From: Streptomyces sp. NBC_00523
GTDB lineage: Bacteria > Actinomycetota > Actinomycetes > Streptomycetales > Streptomycetaceae
Length of the DNA: 64,000 nt
Direction of reading: 5' to 3'
Assembly: GCF_036346615.1 (NCBI RefSeq)
Contig: NZ_CP107836.1
Coordinates: 5,518,001-5,582,000, forward strand
How positions within the stretch are numbered: position 1 is the stretch's first letter; every line of letters starts with the position of its first letter. Below the pieces are notes generated by a model. The model saw nothing but the letters and a program-made list of their open reading frames with translations, did not search any database and was not told the origin of the DNA. Of the stretch, positions 42,290-49,874 are shown in pieces. Position numbers and translations under genes: made by a program.

Positions 42290-43810
42290 ATGAGCAGCGG
42301 CAACCGGAGCGAAGCAGTGGACGTCAGAAAAAGCTATGAGGTGCGCACCTACGGGTGCCAGATGAACGTCCACGACTCCGAGCGCTTGTCGGGGCTCCTG
42401 GAGGACGCCGGCTACGTGCGCGCGCCCGAGGGCTCCGACGGCGACGCCGACGTCGTCGTCTTCAACACCTGCGCGGTCCGTGAGAACGCCGACAACAAGC
42501 TCTACGGCAACCTCGGCCGGCTCGCCCCGATGAAGACCAAGCGCCCCGGCATGCAGATCGCCGTCGGCGGCTGCCTCGCCCAGAAGGACCGGGACACCAT
42601 CGTCCAGCGGGCGCCCTGGGTCGACGTCGTCTTCGGCACGCACAACATCGGCAAGCTCCCCGTGCTGCTGGAGCGCGCCCGCGTCCAGGAGGAGGCGCAG
42701 GTCGAGATCGCCGAATCCCTGGAAGCCTTCCCCTCCACGCTGCCCACCCGCCGCGAGTCCGCGTACGCCGCCTGGGTCTCCATCTCCGTGGGCTGCAACA
42801 ACACCTGCACGTTCTGCATCGTTCCGGCCCTGCGCGGCAAGGAGAAGGACCGCCGCACCGGCGACATCCTCGCCGAGATCGAGGCCCTGGTCGCCGAGGG
42901 CGTCTCCGAGATCACCCTGCTCGGCCAGAACGTCAACGCGTACGGCTCCGACATCGGCGACCGCGAGGCGTTCTCCAAGCTGCTGCGCGCCTGCGGGAAG
43001 ATCGAGGGCCTGGAACGCGTCCGCTTCACCTCGCCGCACCCGCGCGACTTCACCGACGACGTCATCGCCGCCATGGCCGAGACGCCGAACGTGATGCCGC
43101 AGCTGCACATGCCGATGCAGTCCGGTTCGGACCGGGTCCTCAAGGCGATGCGCCGCTCCTACCGGCAGGAACGCTTCCTCGGGATCATCGAGAAGGTGCG
43201 GGCCGCGATGCCCGACGCCGCGATCTCCACCGACATCATCGTCGGCTTCCCCGGCGAGACCGAGGAGGACTTCGAGCAGACGATGCACGCGGTCCGCGAG
43301 GCGCGCTTCGCGAACGCCTTCACCTTCCAGTACTCCAAGCGTCCCGGCACCCCCGCCGCCGACATGGAGGGGCAGATCCCCAAGGAGGTCGTCCAGGAGC
43401 GTTACATGCGCCTCTCCGCCCTCCAGGAGGACATCTCCTGGGAGGAGAACAAGAAGCAGGTCGGCCGCACCCTGGACGTCATGGTCGCCGAGGGCGAGGG
43501 CCGCAAGGACGGCGCCACCCACCGGCTGTCCGGCCGCGCCCCCGACAACCGCCTGGTCCACTTCACCAAGCCGGACCAGGACGTCCGCCCCGGCGACGTG
43601 GTGACCGTCGAGATCACCTACGCAGCCCCGCACCACCTGCTCGCCGAGGGCACCCCGGCCGCCGTGCGCCGGACCCGCTCCGGCGACGCCTGGGAGAAGC
43701 GGAACGCCGCCGCGGCCGCCAAGCCGGCCGGCGTCATGCTGGGCCTGCCCGGCATCGGTGCCCCGGCGCCGCTGCCCGCGACGGCGGCCCCTGGCTGCGG
43801 CTGCGACTGA
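42290..43810 (+). CDS. miaB: tRNA-2-methylthio-N6-dimethylallyladenosine synthase MiaB
   Basis: A 506-residue radical-SAM methylthiotransferase that converts i6A37 to ms2i6A37 in tRNAs reading UNN codons. N-terminal cluster cysteines are in TYGCQMNVHDSERL, NTCAVRENADNK and VGGCLAQK; the radical-SAM motif is GCNNTCTFC (~165-173); a TRAM domain lies at ~415-470. The C-terminus ends in a Cys-containing GCGCD. ATG 42290 is 6 nt after TACCCT (42278-42283), so leaderless transcription is likely. It is in the same orientation as miaA, which acts first on the same base. Confidence 0.94.
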   Translation: MSSGNRSEAVDVRKSYEVRTYGCQMNVHDSERLSGLLEDAGYVRAPEGSDGDADVVVFNTCAVRENADNKLYGNLGRLAPMKTKRPGMQIAVGGCLAQKDRDTIVQRAPWVDVVFGTHNIGKLPVLLERARVQEEAQVEIAESLEAFPSTLPTRRESAYAAWVSISVGCNNTCTFCIVPALRGKEKDRRTGDILAEIEALVAEGVSEITLLGQNVNAYGSDIGDREAFSKLLRACGKIEGLERVRFTSPHPRDFTDDVIAAMAETPNVMPQLHMPMQSGSDRVLKAMRRSYRQERFLGIIEKVRAAMPDAAISTDIIVGFPGETEEDFEQTMHAVREARFANAFTFQYSKRPGTPAADMEGQIPKEVVQERYMRLSALQEDISWEENKKQVGRTLDVMVAEGEGRKDGATHRLSGRAPDNRLVHFTKPDQDVRPGDVVTVEITYAAPHHLLAEGTPAAVRRTRSGDAWEKRNAAAAAKPAGVMLGLPGIGAPAPLPATAAPGCGCD

Positions 43811-43860
43811 CCCCCTGGGCTGCGGCTGCGGCCGAGGTACGGCGCAGTACGCTGCCGACC

Positions 43861-44574
43861 ATGCTTGTCGCCGCCGCTGTCTGCCCCTGTCCGCCGCTGC
43901 TCGTCCCCGACGTGGCCGCCGGTGCCGCACCCGAGCTGGACGCCGCCCGGACGGCGTGCACCGACGCCCTGGGCGTCCTCGCCGCCTCCCGGCCCGACCT
44001 GCTCGTGGTGATCGGCCCGGCCGGGCCCGATGGGCGCGGCAGCCACCCCGAGGGCGCCGTCGGCGGCTTCCGGGAATTCGGCGTCGACCGGGAGGTCCGG
44101 CTCGGCCGGGACCGGGGATCGCGCGACGCCCGCCCCCTCCCGCCCTCGCTCGCGGTGGGCGCCTGGCTCCTCGCCCGTACGGGATGGGCCGACGCCCCCG
44201 TCGAGGGCCTGGGCATCGCGGAGTCGCTGGAGGCCGCGCGCTGCACGGAGACCGGGCGGGAGCTGGCCCGCCGGGCGGACCGGGTCGCCCTGCTGGTGAT
44301 GGGCGACGGCAGCGCCTGCCGCACGGTGAAGGCCCCGGGCTATCTGGACGAGCGCGCGGCGGCGTTCGACGCGGAGGCCGCGCGGGCCCTGGGCGCCGCC
44401 GACACGAAGGCGCTGACCGTGCTGGACGAGGCACTCGCGTACGAGCTGAAGGCCGCGGGGCGCGCGCCCTGGCAGGTGCTGGCGGGCGCGGCCGAGGGGG
44501 CCGGTCTGGCCGGCCGGCTGCTGTACGAGGACGCGCCGTACGGCGTGGGCTATCTGGTCGCCACCTGGGCCTGA
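43861..44574 (+). CDS. LigB-fold (class III extradiol dioxygenase-like) protein lacking metal ligands
   Basis: A 237-residue protein recognisable as the actinobacterial extradiol-dioxygenase-B-like family encoded between miaB and miaA. In active LigB/MEMO proteins the equivalent motifs are PHPP and SPHGP; here they read CPCPPLLVP (residues ~8-16) and VIGPAGPDG (~51-59), so both metal-binding histidines are replaced. It is probably a non-catalytic relative. TACGCT (43848-43853) lies 7 nt before the ATG, suggesting a leaderless transcript separate from miaB. Its stop codon is inside the 75-nt palindrome at 44569-44643. Confidence 0.8.
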   Translation: MLVAAAVCPCPPLLVPDVAAGAAPELDAARTACTDALGVLAASRPDLLVVIGPAGPDGRGSHPEGAVGGFREFGVDREVRLGRDRGSRDARPLPPSLAVGAWLLARTGWADAPVEGLGIAESLEAARCTETGRELARRADRVALLVMGDGSACRTVKAPGYLDERAAAFDAEAARALGAADTKALTVLDEALAYELKAAGRAPWQVLAGAAEGAGLAGRLLYEDAPYGVGYLVATWA

Positions 44575-44643
44575 CAGCACCATGCGTGGAGGGCCCCGGA
44601 GCAAGCCTTGCTCCGGGGCCCTCCACGCATGGTGCTGTCAGGC
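44569..44643. terminator. 75-nt perfect palindrome, bidirectional terminator
   Basis: Two perfect 37-nt arms (44569-44605 and 44607-44643) around a single C. The left arm starts GCCTGACAGCACCATGCG and ends GGAGCAAG. The stop codons of both flanking convergent genes lie within the arms. This is far longer than a normal terminator stem. Confidence 0.9.
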
Positions 44644-44883
44644 TGCCGGCGGGGGCGTCGGAGGCGTGCCGCCGTCCTTGTTCGCCAGCTTGTCCACCGC
44701 GTCCTTGGCCTTCTGCCGGCCCGTCACGATCTTGTCGCTGTATTTGCCCTTGGTCTTCTCGTCCACCGTCCGGGCCGCCTTCTCAAGCCCTTGGTCGATC
44801 TTGTCCCCATGCTGCTGCGCGAGGTCGCTGACCTTCTCCTTGGCCGGGGCCAGCTTCGCCTTCACATTGTCCATGAAGCCCAT
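44638..44883 (-). CDS. MT0933-type antitoxin family protein
   Basis: An 81-residue, Lys/Asp-rich helical protein beginning MGFMDNVKAKLAPAKEKVSD and repeating DKIDQGLEKAARTVDEKTKGKY-like segments, the pattern of the MT0933 (Rv0909-like) antitoxin family; the tail is Pro-rich. GAAGGTG lies 5 nt before ATG 44883. No partner toxin is adjacent on either side, so in Streptomyces it may be a stress or housekeeping relative of the family and not half of a toxin-antitoxin pair. It ends inside the 75-nt palindrome and is divergent from miaA (145 bp). Confidence 0.75.
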   Translation of the reverse strand: MGFMDNVKAKLAPAKEKVSDLAQQHGDKIDQGLEKAARTVDEKTKGKYSDKIVTGRQKAKDAVDKLANKDGGTPPTPPPAA

Positions 44884-45028
44884 CGGGCACCTTCTCCGCT
44901 CGGAAACTGTGAGAAATAACCCATATGTACAACCACTGTACGGGGAGGACCGCACTGTCGCGTCACCTTCCCCGCCCGGGCTTCCCTCATTCGGGATACG
45001 CGGCGCAGGTTTGAGGGAGACTGAGCCG

Positions 45029-45967
45029 GTGACAAGCTCAGCTCCCGCACCTCGGGTCATCACCGTCGTCGGTCCCACCGCAGCAGGTAAGTCCGACCTG
45101 GGGGTGTACCTCGCCCAGCAGCTCGGAGGCGAAGTCATCAACGCCGACTCCATGCAGCTCTACCGGGGGATGGACATCGGCACCGCCAAGCTGACGCTCG
45201 CCGAGCGCGCCGCCGTACCGCACCGGCTGCTGGACATCTGGGACGTCACCGAGACCGCCAGCGTCGCCGAGTACCAGCGCCTCGCCCGCGCCGAGATCGA
45301 CCGGCTCCTCGCCGAGGACCGCACCCCGATCCTGGTCGGCGGCTCCGGCCTGTACGTGAAGGGCGCGATCGACGCCCTGGAGTTCCCCGGCACGGACCCC
45401 GGCGTCCGGGCCGCGCTGGAGGCGGAGCTGGACGCACACGGCTCCGGAGCACTGCATGCCCGGCTCGCCGCCGCCGACCCCGAGGCCGGCCGCGCGATCC
45501 TCCCGAGCAACGGCCGCCGCATCGTCCGCGCCCTGGAGGTCATCGAGATCACCGGCAAGCCGTTCACCGCGAACCTCCCCGGCGACGACGCCGTCTACGA
45601 CGCCGTCCAGATCGGCGTCGACGTGGAGCGCCCCGAACTCGACGAGCGCATCGCCCTGCGCGTCGACCGCATGTGGGACGCGGGCCTCGTGGACGAGGTG
45701 CGCACCCTGGAGGCGCAGGGGCTGCGCGAAGGGCGTACCGCCTCGCGGGCCCTCGGCTACCAGCAGGTGCTGTCCGCGCTCGCCGGCGAGTGCACCGAGG
45801 ACCAGGCGCGCGCCGAAACCGTGCGCGCCACCAAACGCTTCGCGCGCCGTCAGGACTCCTGGTTCCGCCGCGACCCGCGCGTCCAATGGCTCAGTGGTGC
45901 CGTGCAGCACCGCGGGGAACTCCCCAGCCAGGCGCTGGCGTTGGTCGAACGAGCGGTTACAGCCTGA
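45029..45967 (+). CDS. miaA: tRNA dimethylallyltransferase MiaA
   Basis: A 312-residue transferase that adds dimethylallyl to A37 of tRNAs, supplying MiaB's substrate. P-loop GPTAAGKSDLG (~16-26), the DSMQLYRGMDIGTAK motif (~41-55), LVGGSGLYVKG (~100) and TKRFARRQDSWFR (~277-289) are intact. GTG 45029 is chosen because it begins family homology; ATG is not available nearby. Codes in line with the downstream membrane protein and dapF, all same strand. Confidence 0.93.
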   Translation: MTSSAPAPRVITVVGPTAAGKSDLGVYLAQQLGGEVINADSMQLYRGMDIGTAKLTLAERAAVPHRLLDIWDVTETASVAEYQRLARAEIDRLLAEDRTPILVGGSGLYVKGAIDALEFPGTDPGVRAALEAELDAHGSGALHARLAAADPEAGRAILPSNGRRIVRALEVIEITGKPFTANLPGDDAVYDAVQIGVDVERPELDERIALRVDRMWDAGLVDEVRTLEAQGLREGRTASRALGYQQVLSALAGECTEDQARAETVRATKRFARRQDSWFRRDPRVQWLSGAVQHRGELPSQALALVERAVTA

Positions 45968-46064
45968 TCACGTGATGGCATCGGGACGCTCCGCCCGTCA
46001 TTTCGGCGACCGCGGCCGTGCCATCATCGAGCATCGATCGACTGAGTCCGAGTTGGGAGGGCGC

Positions 46065-46523
46065 GTGGCGATGGAGGCCGGCCCTCGCGACACGGAACGA
46101 GACGCACCGGAACACGGCGCACCGGGCGCCGGGCACGAGGCGGACAGCCTCAGCCCGGACGGGCCCGACGAGCTCGACGTGACCCCCGAGGTCGAGGTCG
46201 AGCTGCGGCCCACCCGACGGCTGCGCATCTGGCAGCTCGCGCCCATCGTCATGCTCGCCGCGGTGGGCTCCCTGATGTTCGCCTTCCCGCTGGCCTTCGA
46301 GTTCGGTGACGGCGGCGCGGTCGTCGCCATGCTGGGCCTCCTGATCAGCTGCTGCGCCGCCGGGTGGTCCATGATGGCCGCCCGCCGCGTCGGCTACGCC
46401 TGGCCCGGACTGCCCTCCCGAGGCTCCGCGCAGCGCCCGGACTGGCGCGTGATCGCGCTCTACGCCGGGGTCTGCGCGGTGCTCGTCGCGCTCGCCGTCT
46501 GGCGCGTGGCCCGGCTGCGCTGA
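46065..46523 (+). CDS. membrane protein of unknown function
   Basis: A 152-residue protein. The acidic, Pro/Glu-rich N-terminal ~55 residues look disordered, followed by three hydrophobic segments: IWQLAPIVMLAAVGSLMFAF (~68-87), VVAMLGLLISCCAAGWSMM (~97-115) and VIALYAGVCAVLVALAVW (~130-147). GTG 46065 has GGGAGG at 5 nt. This small membrane protein recurs between miaA and dapF in Streptomyces; function unknown. Confidence 0.75.
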   Translation: MAMEAGPRDTERDAPEHGAPGAGHEADSLSPDGPDELDVTPEVEVELRPTRRLRIWQLAPIVMLAAVGSLMFAFPLAFEFGDGGAVVAMLGLLISCCAAGWSMMAARRVGYAWPGLPSRGSAQRPDWRVIALYAGVCAVLVALAVWRVARLR

Positions 46524-46630
46524 CCTGCCGGGACGCGGGGCCGGAGACATCGGCCCGGAGAGCGCCCCATGCCCCTGTCCGCGCAGCGGACCGTTTTCCG
46601 GCTGTCCGTGCCGCCTCGTACAGTTGTCCC

Positions 46631-47503
46631 GTGACCACCTCGCAGATCGCCTTCCTCAAGGGCCACGGCACCGAGAACGACTTCGTGATCGTTCCCGACC
46701 CGGACAACGCCCTCGACCTGCCCGCCTCCGTCGTCGCCCGGCTCTGCGACCGCCGCGCGGGCATCGGCGGCGACGGCCTGCTGCACGTCGTGCGCTCCGC
46801 CGCGCACCCCGAGGCCAAGGCGATGGCCGAGGACGCCGAGTGGTTCATGGACTACCGCAACTCCGACGGCTCGGTCGCCGAGATGTGCGGCAACGGCGTA
46901 CGGGTCTTCGCCCGCTACCTCCAGCGCGCCGGTCTGGTCGAGCCGGGCGACCTCGCCGTCGCCACCCGGGGCGGCGTCAAGAAGGTCCACCTCGCCAAGA
47001 ACGGCGACGTCACCGTCTCCATGGGGCGCGCCCTGCTCCCCGCCGACGGCGTCACCGTCACCGTGGGCGGCCGGGCCTGGGACGCCCGCAACGTCAACAT
47101 GGGCAATCCGCACGCCGTCGCCTTCGTGGACGACCTGGACCACGCCGGTGATCTGCTCACCGAGCCCGCCTTCGCCCCGGCCGCCGTCTACCCCGAGGGC
47201 GTCAACATCGAGTTCGTCGTGGACCGGGGCCCCCGCCACGTCGCCATGCGGGTGCACGAGCGCGGCTCCGGCGAGACCCGCTCCTGCGGCACCGGCGCCT
47301 GCGCGGTGGCCGTCGCGGCCGCCCGCCGGGACCAGACCGACCCCGCGCGGACCGGCGAGCCCGTCACGTACACCGTCGACCTCCCCGGCGGCAGCCTCGC
47401 CATCACGGAGCACCCGGACGGCGGGATCGACATGACCGGACCGGCCGTCATCGTCGCCGAAGGCATGATCGATCCGGCCTGGCTCGAAACGCCGAACGGC
47501 TAA
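46631..47503 (+). CDS. dapF: diaminopimelate epimerase
   Basis: A 290-residue PLP-independent racemase converting LL- to meso-diaminopimelate for lysine and, in species using it, peptidoglycan. Both catalytic cysteines are visible in symmetric settings: EMCGNGVR (~83) and SCGTGACAVA (~220). DYRNSDGS and VNMGNPHAV are family motifs. GTG 46631 lies 6 nt after TACAGT (46619-46624), so leaderless transcription is likely. Streptomyces walls contain LL-diaminopimelate, so meso-DAP here mainly serves lysine synthesis. Confidence 0.94.
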   Translation: MTTSQIAFLKGHGTENDFVIVPDPDNALDLPASVVARLCDRRAGIGGDGLLHVVRSAAHPEAKAMAEDAEWFMDYRNSDGSVAEMCGNGVRVFARYLQRAGLVEPGDLAVATRGGVKKVHLAKNGDVTVSMGRALLPADGVTVTVGGRAWDARNVNMGNPHAVAFVDDLDHAGDLLTEPAFAPAAVYPEGVNIEFVVDRGPRHVAMRVHERGSGETRSCGTGACAVAVAAARRDQTDPARTGEPVTYTVDLPGGSLAITEHPDGGIDMTGPAVIVAEGMIDPAWLETPNG

Positions 47504-47643
47504 CGCTTCGCTCGAATGGGTGATCCGTTTCACGCTGGGCGAGAGCGGGACTCCGCCACGTGGTGGGCTCGGTAGCATCAAGCACCGGCCCGGAGGCGCG
47601 CCGCGCCTCCCCACCGCCGGTCGACGTCGCCGGAGGTGCCCCC

Positions 47644-49758
47644 ATGAGTGCAGAGGCCACCAGCCCAGGTGCTCCCATCCGCAGGCGGGGCCGTCCCCGG
47701 ATCGACCTCCGCAGGCTCGGCAGAGCCGCGCTCTTCGGTCCGGTCTCCCGCGACCGGCTCCCCGACGCGATCGCGCATGTCGCCGAGGTGCACCGTTTCC
47801 ATCATCCCGACGCCGACCTCTCGGTCCTGCAACGCGCCTATCTGCTCGCCGAGACCTCTCACCGGGGGCAGATGCGCAAGAGCGGTGAGCCCTTCATCAC
47901 GCATCCGCTCGCCGTCACCCTGATCCTCGCCGAGCTGGGCGCCGAGACGACCACGCTGACCGCGTCCCTGCTCCACGACACCGTCGAGGACACCGAGGTG
48001 ACCCTCGACCAGGTGCGGGAGGAGTTCGGCGAGGAGGTCTGCTACCTCGTGGACGGCGTCACCAAACTCGAAAAGGTCGACTACGGGGCCGCCGCCGAAC
48101 CCGAGACCTTCCGCAAGATGCTCGTCGCCACCGGGGACGACGTGCGCGTCATGTCGATCAAGCTCGCCGACCGGCTGCACAACATGCGCACCCTCGGCGT
48201 GATGCGCCCCGAGAAGCAGGCCAGGATCGCCAAGGTCACCCGCGACGTGCTGATCCCCCTCGCCGAACGGCTCGGCGTCCAGGCGCTCAAGACCGAGCTG
48301 GAGGACCTGGTCTTCGCCATCCTCCACCCCGAGGAGTACGCGCGCACCGACGCGCTGATCACCGAGGCGGCCGACGGCCCCGACCCGCTCGGCGCCACCG
48401 CGGGGAACGTGGCCTCGGTGCTCCGTGAGGCCGGCATCTCCGCGGAGGTCCTGGTCAGGCCCCGCCACTTCGTCTCCGTCCACCGCGTCCGCATCAAACG
48501 CGGCGAACTGCGCGGCAGCGACTTCGGACGGGTTCTCGTGCTCGTCGGTGAGGACGCCGACTGCTACGCCGTCCTCGGCGAGCTGCACACCTGCTTCACC
48601 CCGGTGATCTCCGAGTTCAAGGACTTCATCGCCGCCCCCAAGTTCAACCTGTACCAGTCGCTGCACACCGCGGTCGTCGGCCCGGACGGCGAGGTCGCCG
48701 AGATCCTCATCCGCACGCACCGCATGCACAAGGTCGCCGAGGCCGGCGTCGTCGCCCTCGGCAATCCGTACGCCTCCGAGGGCGCCCCCCAGACCGCCGA
48801 ACCGGCCGACGGCGAACGCGCCGACCCCACCCGCCCCGGCTGGCTCTCCCGCCTCCTCCAGTGGCAGCAGTCCGCACCCGACCCCGACACCTTCTGGACC
48901 AGCCTGCGCGCCGACCTCGCCCAGGACCGCGAGATCACCGTCTTCCGCACGGACGGCGGCACGCTCGGCCTGCCCGCCGGCGCCAGCTGCGTCGACGCGG
49001 CCTACGCCCAGCACGGCGACGCCGCCCACGCCTGTATCGGGGCCCGGGTGAACGGCCGGCTGGCCACCCTGAGCACCGTCCTCAAGGACGGCGACACCGT
49101 GCAGCCGCTGCTCGCCGAGGACGCCGCCTCCGGCCCCTCGCCGGACTGGCTCGACCACACGCGCACCCCCGCCGCCCGCATCGCCATCACCGGCTGGCTC
49201 GACGCCCACCCGCAGACCGCGGAGACCGGCCGGCCCGGTGTGCCGGCCGACCCCGGCCCGCAGCCCGTCCCGGCCCCGGCGCCCCGGACCGCCCGCGCCC
49301 GCACCGCGACCGCCGTGACCGAGCGGCCGGACGCCGCGGTACGGCTCGCCGGCTGCTGCACGCCCGTGCCCCCCGACGAGGTCACGGGCATCCCCGTACG
49401 CGGCGGCGCCGCCGTCACCGTGCACCGGCTGGAGTGCCCCGCCGTGGCCCGCATGGAGGCGGTCGGGCGGACACCGGTCGCGGTGAGCTGGGGCGACGAG
49501 CAGGCGTGCCGGGTGACCCTGGTCGCCGAATCGTTCGGCCGCCCCCGGCTGCTCGCCGACCTCACCGAGGCGATCGCGGGGGCCGACGCCGCGGTGATCT
49601 CCGCGACCGTCGAACCGCCGACCGAACAGCGCGTACGGCACACCTACACGCTGCGGCTCCCGGACGCGGCGGGTCTGCCCGCGCTGATGCGCGCCATGCG
49701 CGAGGTGCCCGGTGTGTACGACGTGAGCCGCGCCCAGCATCCGGCCGGGGCGCTCTGA
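47644..49758 (+). CDS. rshA: RelA/SpoT homologue RshA
   Basis: A 704-residue stringent-response protein: HD hydrolase (~40-190) with the active-site HDTVEDT and MSIKLADRLHNMRTL; synthetase-like region (~200-380) with ISEFKDFIAAPKFNLYQSLH; TGS (~430-490); a Cys-containing CC/ZFD region LAGCCTPVPPDEVTG (~570); and ACT (~620-700). The synthetase segment that normally reads DLVGIRILV is altered to SDFGRVLVLV and upstream ATP-site residues are weak, so synthesis may be poor while hydrolysis looks intact. The second Streptomyces Rsh, distinct from RelA. ATG 47644 follows GGAGGTGCC. Confidence 0.9.
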   Translation: MSAEATSPGAPIRRRGRPRIDLRRLGRAALFGPVSRDRLPDAIAHVAEVHRFHHPDADLSVLQRAYLLAETSHRGQMRKSGEPFITHPLAVTLILAELGAETTTLTASLLHDTVEDTEVTLDQVREEFGEEVCYLVDGVTKLEKVDYGAAAEPETFRKMLVATGDDVRVMSIKLADRLHNMRTLGVMRPEKQARIAKVTRDVLIPLAERLGVQALKTELEDLVFAILHPEEYARTDALITEAADGPDPLGATAGNVASVLREAGISAEVLVRPRHFVSVHRVRIKRGELRGSDFGRVLVLVGEDADCYAVLGELHTCFTPVISEFKDFIAAPKFNLYQSLHTAVVGPDGEVAEILIRTHRMHKVAEAGVVALGNPYASEGAPQTAEPADGERADPTRPGWLSRLLQWQQSAPDPDTFWTSLRADLAQDREITVFRTDGGTLGLPAGASCVDAAYAQHGDAAHACIGARVNGRLATLSTVLKDGDTVQPLLAEDAASGPSPDWLDHTRTPAARIAITGWLDAHPQTAETGRPGVPADPGPQPVPAPAPRTARARTATAVTERPDAAVRLAGCCTPVPPDEVTGIPVRGGAAVTVHRLECPAVARMEAVGRTPVAVSWGDEQACRVTLVAESFGRPRLLADLTEAIAGADAAVISATVEPPTEQRVRHTYTLRLPDAAGLPALMRAMREVPGVYDVSRAQHPAGAL

Positions 49759-49874
49759 GGCACCGGGCGGTCAGCCGGGTTCTCTCTGGCACCGGACCCT
49801 CAACCGCGTTCTCATTCGGGTGGCGCGGCGCGCGCCGCGCCCGTCCGGCGGGGCGGCGCTGATAGCCGTAGTGC

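Noticed and set aside
44569..44643. Long inverted repeat considered as ends of a small mobile element
   Set aside because: The arms meet with a one-base centre, so there is no internal element, and no target-site duplication is visible.
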